43,362 bases of DNA from Pyrrhoderma lamaoense (GCA_002794735.1 NBAZ01000057.1:1-43362), one strand, 5' to 3'; counted from the stretch's first letter, positions 22,302-34,042 are shown. Translations and numbers: made by a program. Notes: generated by a model not told the origin, from the letters alone.

Positions 22302-25300
22302 TCACCCAGAGATGACAGCAATGGGTCTGGTCCACTCGTCTCCGACTCGATAGCGAGATAAGTCGACTGTTGTGTTGTATGGGACGTTCATAGTGGCAGT
22401 ATTTCTAGGAGTTATAAGTGTCTCACGAGGCCCGTTAGGGAGCCACATGAGTAAATTTTTGTCCTTGTCGACGATCCATCCATCTTTTCTTCGTAGGTCC
22501 CAATCCACAGCACCTAGTGACCAGATTCTGATTATTGCATCGGAAGAACAAAATGCAAAGTGTTTGTTATCAGGAAAGAAGGAAAGAGAGGGGACCCAGT
22601 CAGAGTGTGCAGCTAAAGGGTCAAAGAGAAGTTCGTAGGTGAAAGAATCCCACACACGAATAGTTCCGTCACCGGAACCTGAAAGGATTATTTTTCCGTC
22701 AGGTGAGAAGCACACCAAGGTCACCACCGTGTCCTGTCTGATCACAGATTGAATGTCGCCGCTTTCAGCGTTCCATACTCGCATAGTTTTATCATCTGAT
22801 ACGGAGGCGAAGCGCAAACCATCAGGAGAATAAGCTACAGAACGGACCGTATCAGAATGGCCTTCCAGCGTTGAAAGTAATTGGCCGTTTGTAGCATTCC
22901 AAATACGGACAGTTTTGTCAATTGATCCCGAGACGATCTTCGATCCATCGGGTGAATAAGCGATACAATTAACACCGCCACTGTGACCTTCGAATGGCGT
23001 GAGAGCCAGTTCCCTGCTTTCGATGCTCCAGACTCGGATCGTCCCATCCCATGAACCTGAAGCGATGTGCTTTCCATTTGGGGAAAAGACAACAGAGGTG
23101 ACACGGTGTGTGTGACCTCTGAATACCGTGACAAATTCTCCACTCAACGCTTTCCACACTCTCACTGTTGTGTCATCAGAGCCAGAAGCAACGAGTTGTT
23201 CGTCTGGCGAAAACGCAACGGACGAGACATGTTTAGAGCGTCCCTCCCACGGCCCGGCGATAAGCATTCCGTTGGCCGTATTCCACACACAGATTGTACC
23301 ATCAATATCTCCGGAAGCAATATACCTTCCACTTGACGATACTGCCAATGACAATATTTCACTCTGCACTTGAGTTCGATCAGTGTTGTCCACACTAACA
23401 GTGGCATTCCAAATTTCAATTGGACCTCCCTCAACACAAAACGCGAAGCGCGTGCCATCGGGGCAAATGCAACACAATCGCACTCATACCCAGTATCAAT
23501 TTGAATTTCCCTCGGAGGCTCGCCAAGGTTCAACAAGTTCCATACTCTAATTGTATTGCTACCATCGAACCCCAGAATCTGAAGACCGTCGGACGAGTAT
23601 ACTGCTTCTCTACATCCTTCAAGTCTGTGAATCACCTCGCCTGTAGATGTTCTCCATATACATGCAATGTAATCGGAAGAGGCTGACACAAAGCATTCTG
23701 CAGTTGGCGAGAATGCGATGGTAATAACACGTCTCGTGTAATCAGACAAACGAGAACATGCCACCATTCTGCTTTGCAAGCTCCATAAAATAATCGACCC
23801 ATCATTCGACCCGGAAACAAGATACTGATCATCGTATGAGAAGGAAACAGAATTAATACTCTCTTCGTGACCTTCTAGTGGCCTTCCTTCTACTCGTCCA
23901 CTCTCGATATCCCAAATCAGTATAATCCCGTTTTTATACCCCGATGCAATATATTTCCCGCTTTTTGAGAATGTGATACAGAAAACGCTGCCCGTTCTGT
24001 CTGTGCATAGCTCTCGAACTACTTCCCCTCCTATGGGATTCCACACCGCTATCACTCCTTTCTCTTCCTCTGAATCTGCCAAAGCTACGAGATCACCACT
24101 TGGAGAGACTGCGATTGTGTCAGCCGTATACTCAAGAGCTGCAATCAACTTCCCACTCGCTGCATCCCACATGCAAACTTCATCGCCCTCTGACGCAGAA
24201 ATAATACGAGTTCCGTCTGGAGAAAATGATAACCCTGTTAACTCCTCGTCGCCACTTTCGATGGCTTTAATGACTGCACTTCGTTGCCTATCCCCAATGT
24301 ACTCGATATGAGCAACTGGGTTGGCGTACTTCTTGTAGTGCGATGATACTACAGACTCATCACTGGTGAGGGGTAGAAGACTGCAATAGATATGGGGCGC
24401 GCTTCTAGAAATGGCCTCTGAGAATGTACTGGCCTGTCGATATGCGTCTATGAGGAATGCAGACAGCTCCGGGTCTTTGTTCTTTTGTACATCAGCCTAG
24501 AAAAATGGAGAACTGATTTTCAACGCTTACCCCAATCCATGAAATTGCGTACACCAATGCGGTGCCAACATGGTCATCGAACGTATCCGTGAGGCTCAAT
24601 ACCTCAAACCAAAACAGAAGCTTCTTGTGGGCAAACGTCTTCAAGGAATCACCCAATTCAGGTGAGTATGACGTTTCCCAGATATGATGAGCCCAGTTAC
24701 AGCATATGTACCTCAGGTGTGTTGGGATGTTTCTCTCGATGCGTTCCTGGAGATCGATGACTTGATTATTGAAGAAGAAGGATGAGTCAAGATTGCAGAT
24801 ATTAAAGCGGAGCGAATGATTCATCTGGTTGAGGCAGTTATTGGCAATGCTCCTTTTTTGTGATTCAGTATCAATATGCCATCGTTTCCCTTCGCAAGAT
24901 ACCAAATAATCATAAAATGCCGTATGTTGTATCTTGGCCGGCTGTCCAATTCCGTATGATACCAACGATCGAAGACAAGAAAGCAGCTCTGATGTTGTTC
25001 CTGGATCAACGCCTAGGATCTCGTCGATGACCTCATCCGATAGTGGAGACTTCCCAAAGAAGATGAGTGAGAATACACTCGAGAAAAGTGACTGTGTCTC
25101 CTCATCCCACTCGAACGAATTTTCTAGTACAGTCACATATAACTCGTTCAAGTCCAGTGCTCTAGCGTTGTTCACCAGATGGTTCAGACGTGCAATGCGT
25201 TTTAACTTTCCCCCAAACACAAATTTGATCGCCGTAGACGCCCAAATGAACAATCCATTTGCTGCATCTCCAAGTCTCGCCATGTTATCATCCCATGGCC

Positions 25301-26123
25301 AATCATCTGGTAGCTTGACACTGTTTCTCCACAATCCGAATTCATAATTGATATAAGTACAGACATCCTCCTTGTTCTCATTTGTAGAGTCGTTCAGATT
25401 GATTTCGTATGCTTTAAGTGAGTGCGAGAATATCATTATGTCACTCTCGGGACGTCCTGTGATGAGAAATCGGAAGTTGGGAGGCAATCCAGCGAGCCCT
25501 TCTCCCAGGACGCGGAGTAAGGCGTGTCTGGTCTGGGATGTTCCGCACTCATCAATAGCGTCGAGAACAATGAGGACAGGATGTTGTACGTGACTGGTAG
25601 AGAGTAGTAGTGGCTCTTTAACAAGGATATTGAATTGAGTTTGGAGTGTCAGCGAGGTCAAGTCACCACGGTTCTGAAGAGAGCTTTCAATGGAGAGCGC
25701 TATAGATGAATTGAATGCAGCGAGATTGTATGCGATTGTCCGGATCACTGCATCTGGATCACTTCTTCCCCTGAGAAAGAATATGTGACATCCAAGTTGC
25801 CTCTTTTCGCAGTAATCATTCGCAATAGTTGTTGCAATGGAACTTTTCCCTGTCCCGGCTCCACCTAGCAAGAATGTTACATTTGGTTCCGTGCCGTAGC
25901 TCTCCCTATCTATAAATCTTGACATCTGTTCCAGAATATGAGTCCGAGTGCCTCGCAAGCAAGTCGGTCGACCATCTCCAGGAAGATGAGATGGATTAAG
26001 AGTAGTCTTCAATCCTTGTAATATACAATGGCTGTTTGAATCACGATCACACACAAAAATGTGTCATGAAACTCACTAGATAGAGTAGTACTAGTGTCAC
26101 CATAATATACATTGTTTGTCTGG
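22302..26123 (-). pseudogene. NLR gene C: NACHT-WD40 decapitated by an LTR
   Basis: Only the last 47 bases of exon 1 remain (26077-26123), reading NQTNNVYYGDTSTTLS, the type seen in gene E. LTR L4 replaces the start codon and everything upstream. Intron 1 is 26015-26076 (62 nt), exon 2 is 26014-24531 (intact NACHT), intron 2 is 24497-24530 (34 nt, GTAAGC...CTAG) and exon 3 is 24496-22302. Exon 3 has one -1 frameshift in the G run 23460-23463, in repeat 7 ('CVAFAPDG'), where genes D and E have five G. The two ATGs just after the LTR are out of frame, so an in-frame start would have to be internal, such as the Met in 'EQMSRF' before the P-loop. The LTR points toward the gene and could supply a promoter. 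Confidence 0.85.
24531..26014 (-). CDS. Gene C exon 2: intact NACHT exon
   Basis: This is open from the intron 1 acceptor to the intron 2 donor. Motifs in order are 'CLRGTRTHI', Walker A 'GGAGTGKSS' (the paralogs have GAAGTGKST), Walker B 'VLIVLDAIDECG', 'FRFLITGRPE', 'GLFIWASTAIKFV', winged-helix-like 'FSLIFFGKSPLSDE', 'QHTAFYDYLVS', and 'ICCNWAHHI' where the others have 'ICCYWGHHI' or 'ICCYWAHHI'. It belongs to the 'FFLRGRSDPD' NACHT type with A and E. It should bind ATP or dATP and drive oligomerisation, as NACHT domains do. Confidence 0.85.
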
Positions 26124-26879
26124 TGAAAACTAAACTTTTGGTCAGATTTTGACCTTGGTGTCGTATTTAGTGGCGAGGACGTGGGGTTTAGAGTCTGCCT
26201 ACACCAGACACGATGCTCAGGCTAAGATTTGGGGGCTTAATAGCGAGATACTCGACCTCGGCCGTCCGGCCGAGATCTCGGTCGGACCGTAGAGACGGAT
26301 AGAGACCTCGAGGCAAGCTGAGACTTCACAGACCAGTAAAAGTAGTAGAAACGTATAGAACAGAGCCCGACCGAGGCTGTATTTTGAGGTAAAAGTGTAT
26401 GTATTTTCAGTCCGCCCGGGCGACTTTGCAGTACGATCAGAGCGTTACAAGCGCGCCCGGGCAGCCTAATAAAGCAGCAGAGAAGTAGATAAAGAGTACA
26501 GAAGACTAGTAGAGAGCTACTCGGGGGGGGTGTAGAAAGATAGCGACCGAGAGGAGTAGCTAGGAATTCACTGGGAATTAACTTATTTACTACGGCCTCA
26601 AGTCTGGAGGCTTATATAGCAAAACGCGAGATAAAGGTTAGATAATAAGGAAAACATGGAGTCCAGGTGGCTATATGCCACTGGACGAGGGTTTAAGCTA
26701 TCAGAAACGAGGGGGTCGTATAAACGAACCCTACCCTCGAGTAAGAGTAGAAAGTGAAGCTAAATAGTAAGAGAAATGAACGAGGCGCGCGGCCGAGCAG
26801 TAGCAATGGACTTCTCGGGCGAGTTAGAAAGTGCATTATAAATGCACTACGACCGGCCAAACACCTAGCTGGTCCTACA
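26124..26879 (-). mobile_element. Young solo LTR L4 fused to gene C (756 bp, no TSD)
   Basis: It has TGTAGG...TTTTCA ends on the minus strand. The flanks differ: CTGG at 26120-26123 inside gene C exon 1, and ACCT at 26880 inside WD40 remnant R4. The missing duplication and the unrelated flanks imply recombination or deletion through this LTR. It shares internal indels with L3. It reads in the same direction as gene C, immediately upstream. Confidence 0.87.
26611..26618 (-). promoter_or_regulatory. TATA box of LTR L4, facing gene C
   Basis: TATATAAG on the minus strand is conserved in all young LTR copies. It lies about 490 bp before the end of the LTR and directs transcription toward gene C. 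Promoter function is inferred from position and the family norm. Confidence 0.4.
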
Positions 26880-27567
26880 ACCTTCTAGTGGCTTTCCGTC
26901 TATTCATCCGCTCTCGACTTCCCAGAAAAGGGTATTTACTTTTCTATATCCTGATGCAATATATCTTACGCTTTTCGAGAAAATGATACAGTAAACTTCA
27001 TCTATATTGCCTTTGACTAGCTTTCGAACTACCTCACATCCCATTGGAGTACACACCGCTATCATACCTTCCTCTTTCGAGATGCTCCGAGAATGAGATA
27101 ACGCCACGAAACCACCATTTGGAGAGAATACGATTCTGTCAGCCTCGTACTCAAGAGCTGTGATCAACTTTTCGCTCGCTGCATTTTCACATGCAAGCTC
27201 CAACTCCCTCTGATACAGAAACGATACGGGTCCCGTCTGGGAAAAGTGATAACATTATACAACTCTCGCCGTCACTTTCTATGACATTCATATCTACATT
27301 TCAAAGCCTATTTCCGGTGTACTCCATAACATGAGAAATCGGACTAGCGTATTCTCTACAATTCAATGAGGTGATATTTTTAATAATATGCCAATTGTTC
27401 TGAGCGGAACACATGACGAGGGGACGATTACCACGAGAGGCTTGAGTGTTCTTATATACTGTAACTAGCGTGATGATTCTCAAGCCTTTCATATTGATAG
27501 ACATAATCAGGAGATATGTAAGGAACGGAAGTTTGATCCCGTTCCTGTATTCAGCAAAGAGATACAA
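26880..27567 (-). pseudogene. Truncated WD40 copy R4
   Basis: This is the shortest internal remnant. It has the 5' piece (27567-27390, 'VYKNTQASRGNRP', very like R1), the pre-propeller segment, and blades 1-3 with an open stretch 27203-26904. The shared stop of R1-R3 is absent here. It is cut by L4 at CCTTCTAGTGG, further upstream in the propeller than the O1, O2 and O3 junctions, so sequence was deleted when L4 recombined. Confidence 0.7.
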
Positions 27568-28891
27568 ATGAGATGTTCTGCATCGGACTAGTGGTGAGTC
27601 GATTTAAGTCTGCCCATATATATAATGCTTACTTGGCATAAAGTAGCATTTTGAGCACGGTAGATTGAGTATAATAATGTTAGAGTTCAAGAAAGAGATG
27701 CCATAATAAATAAGCTCATATTAATCATTATCTAACACGTGCAAATCGCACGGCTTTGTTTCTGTTAAGCTATGAGTCGGGTCAACAGACAGAACAGAAT
27801 AGTAGCTTAACTCTAGTTATGAGATAGATGATAGAGAAGTCATATGGGGTGGCTATATCTATTATTAATAGGATGCGGTGACACTTGGATGAGACATAGA
27901 TGTGTGTCGAGATAGTGGGTTCGCTTTTTTCTCATTTTGAATCTGATCGGAACCCCTCATACCTCATGGATTGTTACTAAGACTCACTTACCACTTTATG
28001 AGATTTCCTCTGAAGTGGAAGTATATATTAACTTGCTACTTAGCTGAGTCTTTGGCTTGCAAATTACGAAACTCATAACTAATTACTGTCTCACGCATTT
28101 TTCTATAAAGTCTGTCACGTTCGACTACAACTACCTTACATACTTTTCCTTCTTGTACCTTGCATTTTATATTGCAGACGTAGTGAAATGCGCTGGAACT
28201 CTGAGATCTATGATGCCCGACTCAATCTTTTCAGCAATATAGTCTCGGTTAGAGTTTGGTAGCTTAAGTACCATATATATATTACTAACAATATTCTCTT
28301 CCTTCCCTTTCTCTCATGCATCATACTTAAAGGTGTGATGATATCAGAATTGGACATTCTCTGAAGAAGACAGAGTATCGAGCACTATTTTTGGACTACC
28401 CTGCTATATGCTTGTCATCAAACATATAACATCAGATGTCTGGGACACAAGTTAATCAGCCTGACCTTCCAAGTGCGTTATTTTTTACTTGTTTTGCGCC
28501 ATTGTTACTGGTAGGAGTAAGGAAAATAGGAGAGCGACTATTACCGAGACAAATAGAGATAAAACTTTTATAAGATTTTACACTTGTTTAAGTGTAAAAG
28601 GTAAACTAGACATGGATGAAAAAAAAATATAAAAACGGAGAAGAGAATATGAACGCTATTTCTGAGGTTGCACAGCCTTGATTATATCTGTTAATGTTTT
28701 ATAATGACATATGTTACTACTAGCGTATGAAGAGAGGAGAAAAAGATATGCATCTTAGAGAATCGATGAATATAACTTGATAATGAAAGTACTGTACGTT
28801 CTTCGGTGAGAAATACATGTAGATGTTACAAGAGAGGATGACGGGAAGGTCTGGTCACTTAGTACACATGAATGGAGATTGATAAGATGTT
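27568..28891. repeat. Conserved spacer 3' of gene D
   Basis: This is homologous to the other 3' spacers and has no supported gene. It includes the presumed 3' UTR of gene D. Confidence 0.6.
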
Positions 28892-31090
28892 TTACTCGGA
28901 GGTGACAACAATGGGTCTGGTCCACTCGTTTCCGACTAGATAGGGAGAGAAGTCGGCTCTTGTGTTGTATGGGACATTCATAATGACAGGATTCCTGGGA
29001 GTAATAAGCGTCTTACGAGGATGCTTAGGGAGCCACATGAGTAATCTGTTGTCCTTGTCAACAACCCATCCATCTCTTCTTCGTAGATCCCAATCTGCGT
29101 CATCCAGCGACCAGAATCTGATTGTCTTATCATCGGAGCTAGATACAAGATGTTTGTTATCAGGAAAGAAGGAAAGCGAGGTGACCCAGCCGGAGTGCGC
29201 AGCTAGAATTTCAAAGAGAAGTTCGTTGGTTGAAGAATCCCATACACGAATGGTTCCATCAATAGCTCCTGACAGGATTAGTTTTCCGTCAGGTGAGAAG
29301 CGTCCCAAAGTCGCATCCTCATCTGAGTCATCACGTCTGATCACAGATTCGTTGGCGCCGCTTTTAGCATTCCAGAGTCGCATAGTTCCATCATTAGATC
29401 TAGAGGCGATGCGCAAACCATCAGGAAAATAAGCTACAGAAAGGACCGTATCAGAATGACCTTTTAGGGTTGAAAGTAATTGTCCAGTTGTGGCATTCCA
29501 AATACGGACAGTTCTGTCAACAGATCCCGAGACGATCTTCGATCCATCGGGTGAATACGCGACTGAAATGACATAGCTACGATGACCTTTAAATGGCGTG
29601 AGAGCTAACTTCCCTCTTTCGACACTCCAGACTCGGATCGTGCAGTCATTTGAGCCCGAAGCGATTTGCTTTCCATTTGGGGAAAAGGCAACGGATCTGA
29701 CATATTCTGTGTGGCCTTCGAATACCGTGACAGACTCTCCGCTCAACGCTTTCCACACTCTCACTGCTCTGTCGTAAGAGCCAGAAGCAACAAGTTCTTC
29801 GTCTGGCGAAAATGCAACGGACGTGACCCGATTGCTGTGTCCCTTCCATGGCCCAGCGATAAGCATTCCGTTGGCCGTATTCCACACACAAATTGTACCA
29901 TACCAGCCTCCGGAAGCAATATACCTTCCTCTTGGTGATACTGCCAATGACGCAACCCCACTCTGCACTTGACTTCGTTTAGTGTTAAGCACACTAACAG
30001 TGGCATCCCAAATTTCAATTGTACTTCCCCCACTACTAAACGCGAAGCGCGTGCCATCGGGGGCAAATGCAACACAACGGCGCTCATACCCAGTATTTAT
30101 TTCCCTCGGAGGCTCGTCAACATTCAACATGTTCCATATCTTGATCTTATTGATACCATTGAATCCCAGAATCTGAAGACCATCGGATGAGTATATTGCT
30201 TCTCTACATCCTTCAAGTCCTTGAATCACCTCGCCTGTGGATGTTTTTTGGATCCAAGCAATACCAGCATTTGAGCCTGACACAAAATATTCTGCATTTG
30301 GCGAGAATGCGATGGTAATAACACGAATCGTGTGAGCGAACAAACGAGAATACACCATCGTCCTGCTTTGAAAATTCCATAAAACAATCGTCCCGCCATC
30401 CGACCCGGAAACAAGATACTGGTCGTCGTATGAGAAGGAAACAGAGCTGACTATGTTGGTATGGCCCTCTAGTGGGTTTCCGTCTATTCTTCCGCTCTCG
30501 ACATCCCAAATTAGTATATTTCCATCTCTATATCCCGATGCAATAAATTTCCCGCTTTTTGAGAATGTGATACAGTAAACGCTAGCCGTATAGTCTGTGC
30601 ATAGCTCTCGAACTATCTCCCCTCCTATGGGATTCCACACCGCTATCACTCCTTCCTTTCCATAAGAATATGTCAATGCTACGAGATCACCACTTGGAGA
30701 GAATGCGATTGTGTCAGCCTTATGCTCGAGAGCTGCGATCAACTTCCCGCTCGCTGCATCCCACATGCAAACTTCATTGTCCCATGTAATAGAAACGATA
30801 CGAGTTCCGTCTGGAGAAAATGATAAAGCCGACAAGTTCCCGCTACGTCTTTCGATGACTTTAATGACTGCGCTTCGTTGTCTATCCCCAGTATACTCGA
30901 CATGAGCAACTGGATTGGCGTATCCCTTGTAATGCAATGATACTACAGATTCGTCTATGGTGAGGGGTAGAAGACTGCAATATATATGGGGCGCGCTTCT
31001 TGAAATAGCTTCTGAGAATGTACTGGCCTTTCGATATGCATCTCTGAGGAACGCGGACATTTCTGTGTCTTTGTTCTTTTGTATATCAGC
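28892..31090 (-). CDS. Gene D exon 3: open 14-repeat WD40 exon
   Basis: This exon has 733 codons including the stop and is uninterrupted. It has the same layout as in A: linker 'SRSAPHIYCSLLPL', 14 WD40 repeats, tail from 'DGWVVDKDNRLLMWLP'. Repeat 13 is atypical: its first strand reads 'RRDDSDEDATLGRFSPDG' in place of the 'RHDTAVRSVCFSLDG' of gene E. Variable residues between paralogs cluster after GH (repeat 10 here 'GHTEYV', gene E 'GHTHWV') and between SGS and the final W ('SNDCTIRVW' here, 'SWDGTIRVW' in E). Confidence 0.88.
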   Translation of the reverse strand, partial: ADIQKNKDTEMSAFLRDAYRKASTFSEAISRSAPHIYCSLLPLTIDESVVSLHYKGYANPVAHVEYTGDRQRSAVIKVIERRSGNLSALSFSPDGTRIVSITWDNEVCMWDAASGKLIAALEHKADTIAFSPSGDLVALTYSYGKEGVIAVWNPIGGEIVRELCTDYTASVYCITFSKSGKFIASGYRDGNILIWDVESGRIDGNPLEGHTNIVSSVSFSYDDQYLVSGSDGGTIVLWNFQSRTMVYSRLFAHTIRVITIAFSPNAEYFVSGSNAGIAWIQKTSTGEVIQGLEGCREAIYSSDGLQILGFNGINKIKIWNMLNVDEPPREINTGYERRCVAFAPDGTRFAFSSGGSTIEIWDATVSVLNTKRSQVQSGVASLAVSPRGRYIASGGWYGTICVWNTANGMLIAGPWKGHSNRVTSVAFSPDEELVASGSYDRAVRVWKALSGESVTVFEGHTEYVRSVAFSPNGKQIASGSNDCTIRVWSVERGKLALTPFKGHRSYVISVAYSPDGSKIVSGSVDRTVRIWNATTGQLLSTLKGHSDTVLSVAYFPDGLRIASRSNDGTMRLWNAKSGANESVIRRDDSDEDATLGRFSPDGKLILSGAIDGTIRVWDSSTNELLFEILAAHSGWVTSLSFFPDNKHLVSSSDDKTIRFWSLDDADWDLRRRDGWVVDKDNRLLMWLPKHPRKTLITPRNPVIMNVPYNTRADFSPYLVGNEWTRPIVVTSE

Positions 31091-32787
31091 CTAGTGAATT
31101 AGAAAATGATACCTAATTCTCACCCCAATCCATGAAATTGCGTACGTCAATGCAATACCAACATGGTCATCGAACGTATCCGTGAGGCTCAATACCTCAA
31201 ACCAAAACAGAAGCTTCTCGTATGCAAATGTGTTCAACAAATTACCCAGTTCGGGTGAGTATGGCGTATCCTGAATATGATGACCCCAGTAACAGCATAT
31301 GTACCTCAGGTGCTTTGGGATGTTCCTCTCGATGCGTTCCTGGAGATCGATGATTTGATTATTGAGTAAGAAAGACGATTCGAGTCCACAAATATTGAAG
31401 CGAAGAAAATCTCCCATCCGGCCAAAGCACTTCTCGACTATCATCTCCTTCTGTCGTTTAGCATCGATATACCAAAATTGCTCTCTGCTGGTCCGGAAAA
31501 CGAGGTAGTCATAAAATGATGCATGGTGGATTCGTATATTCTGATCTGCTGCAAAAAATACAAGGGATCGTAGACGACAGAGAATGCTTCGAGTTGTTCC
31601 TTCCTTGAGATTCAGGATTCCGTCAATTTCATTGTCATTCAAGGGCTTCTTCCAAAGAAAATGAGAGAAAAGACATTAGGAAAGTTAGTTTTCGTAGATT
31701 CAGTCCACGTAAGAGAATTCCTCAAAACGGATTCATATAAATCATCCAGGTTGAGTGATTTATTGAGAATCAATGCTTCGAGAGCTTCAAAACCCCCTTC
31801 CCCCCTCCCTTCGATGAATCTGATGGCCGTTGATGCCCAAATGAACGAGCCATTTGCTGTTTCTACAAGCTTCCTCATGTTCTCCTCCCATGGCCAGTTG
31901 TTCGGAAGAACTAGCTGCCCCGTCTTCTTCTTCACGTTAAGTTCGTGACTGATGTAAGTGCAAACGTCCTTCATATTCTCGTCCGGGAGCATGTCCAAAT
32001 CAATAATGTAATGCTTTATTGATGACACAAAAGACAAGATGTCTATCTCCGGTCGTGAGGTGATAAGGAAGTAGAAGTTGCGAGGCAATGTAGAGATATT
32101 TTTTGTAAGGACGTAGAGAAGAGATTTCCGAGATTCCGATGTACCGCACTCATCTAACGCGTCGAGAATAATGAGAACTGGGGAACTTACTCTAGACGCA
32201 ACAGAGGAAAGAGGTTCGTGTAGGAGAATATTGAAGAGGCTATCGAGTGTTGCTGAACTCAAGTCACCATAGTTCCGAAGTGCTTTATCGATAGCGAGTG
32301 CTATGAATTCGTTGGATGCAGCGAGGTTATATGCGATTGTTTGGATCACAGTCATAGGGTCGCTCTTCTCCCTCAGAAAGAATAGATGACATCCAAGTCG
32401 CTTCGCCCTACGATATGTATCTGCAATAGCTGTCGCAATAGTACTTTTGCCTGTCCCGGCTGCACCCAGTAAGAATACTATATTTGACTCGCAGCTCTTT
32501 CCATTCATAAACTCAGAGATCTGCCCCCTGATATGAGTCCGGGTACCTCTCAAGCAAGTTGGTCGATCACCTCCAGGTAGATGAGCTGGATTGAGAATCG
32601 CTTTCAACCCTGTTATATCATGTTGACTGTTTGGTTCACGATCACACAAAAACGTGTCATGAAACTCACTAGATAGAGTGGTACTAGTGTCAATATTATA
32701 TACGTTATGAATTTGATTGCCGGTAACATCATTATAAGTACCAGCAAAGTGGGCGTAGTTGCTAGGACCAGTCTGGTTGAAGGGCAT
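28892..32787 (-). pseudogene. NLR gene D: near-intact NACHT-WD40, one -1 frameshift
   Basis: Exon 1 is 32787-32670 (MPFNQTGPSNYAHFAG, like A). Intron 1 is 32610-32669 (60 nt), exon 2 is 32609-31124, intron 2 is 31091-31123 (33 nt) and exon 3 is 31090-28892. One base is missing near 31641-31655 in 'FSLIFFG(R)SPLN', giving TGA at 31639-31641. With that base the protein would have about 1267 residues. P-loop 'GAAGTGKST' and Walker B 'VLIILDALDECG' are intact. The NACHT is the 'FFLREKSDPMTVIQ' type of B, combined with an A-type first exon. If the lesion is real, the product is a NACHT fragment without winged helix or WD40. If it is a base-calling error, this is a second intact gene. Confidence 0.87.
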
Positions 32788-34042
32788 TATACGAGCGTAC
32801 TTGAGTCGTAGATGGATCAGTGGAGGATGGCTGAAAGCAAAGTGCTGGTCATCAACATCAAACTTAATACATCAAAAGATTGCTCAGAAATCACCGATTT
32901 GTACTAGATAAGGAGGCGTGTTACACATCAAGTAATTATAGAAGGATCTTTCCAGATAGTGTCATACACGATATACACAGTGAAAGTCTTTCCGGAGCCC
33001 GCTTCTTATCGATAATTCACAGTTTCTGCTAGATTTTTTACCCCAGCCAACCAATATTTGTGGAAATCACCACAGAGTAAGTAAACCACTGAAAATTACT
33101 ATCCAGTATGTGTATCAAAAAGCTCTTATCTTGTATAGAATCGTGCCGCTACTCGTGACTAATCCATCAATCAATAATGCAGCATCTTGACACGCTATTA
33201 TAAGAAGTCTGGAACCAGACTTTCGTTTCTGATCTGTAATCAGTGTCTTTTTCTCATGAGCTTCGAGTCGTACTTCTCAGAACTTTGATATTACGTTATT
33301 TATTCTAAACAACCCATCAATTATAAGGGAGGAAAAGTAGGAATTTTACACGTTCATATTCTTTATTTCATGTAACAGAGTTCACTGTTAGCAGAACCAA
33401 GCAGGTTCTTAGAGCGGGCGTTGCTTGACAGTATAAGAGCTCCAGAAAGATCGGATCAAATAATTGGGATGGAAGGTAAGGGGTACATGAGAAAATTGAA
33501 TCTAGAGATAGGACATCCTGATGAACTGATACCTGTTCTTTTGGCAAAGATCAAAAACACAAGATGAGAATTGACAATAAGAGATTTCAATATAAGATGC
33601 TGTAAAGAGAGGTTTATGAATGAAATAATTTTTTTTATCTCAGAGAATTACGGTACTCACCAGACGCTAATATGGACGAGCACATGGCTAGCCCTGTATC
33701 TATCAACACTGATGTCCTCTGGTGCAGATTGTGAACATGAAGGCGAAATATCTTCCATGCTTGTGAGCCCTGTTTTGATACAAAAATGAACATCTCCTTA
33801 GTAAAACTCAGTTCATAGGCAAATAGATGTTCATGTATACGTTATGTGACATGGAAAGCCCGCTTTTGGTGGCGGTGTCCTCCTCGACTTTCTAAGTCTA
33901 TTATGTTTATGTCTCTTGCAGAAAGTATGTCAGTTTGATAAAAGAAAGGTTTATTTCTGAAGAATAGTGTCCTCCGGGAAACTGAGTTTGAGGAGAATCG
34001 GGGGATCAGCTGGTGTTCAGCGTACAGAATCTCAATGAGGGT
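32788..34042. repeat. Conserved upstream spacer of gene D
   Basis: This is homologous to 17346-18598 and 40880-42142. It carries the dyad at 33205-33222. A short plus-strand frame 33571-33789 has a hydrophobic stretch ('TLIWTSTWLALYLSTLMSS'). The equivalent is open only briefly in B and stopped in E, so it is a relic at best. Confidence 0.65.

Noticed and set aside
26077..26123. New start codon for gene C just after the LTR (two ATGs in the exon 1 stub)
   Set aside because: Both are in a different frame from the NACHT exon and reach a stop right after the intron 1 splice.
31630..31660. Programmed -1 frameshifting in gene D
   Set aside because: The sequence at the break does not fit an X-XXY-YYZ slippery site, and the paralogs are simply in frame with one more base.
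32610..32787. Gene D exon 1 and exon 2 as one continuous exon
   Set aside because: It is readable only because this 60-nt intron is a multiple of three without a stop. In A, B and C the same segment is 59 or 62 nt and must be spliced to keep frame.
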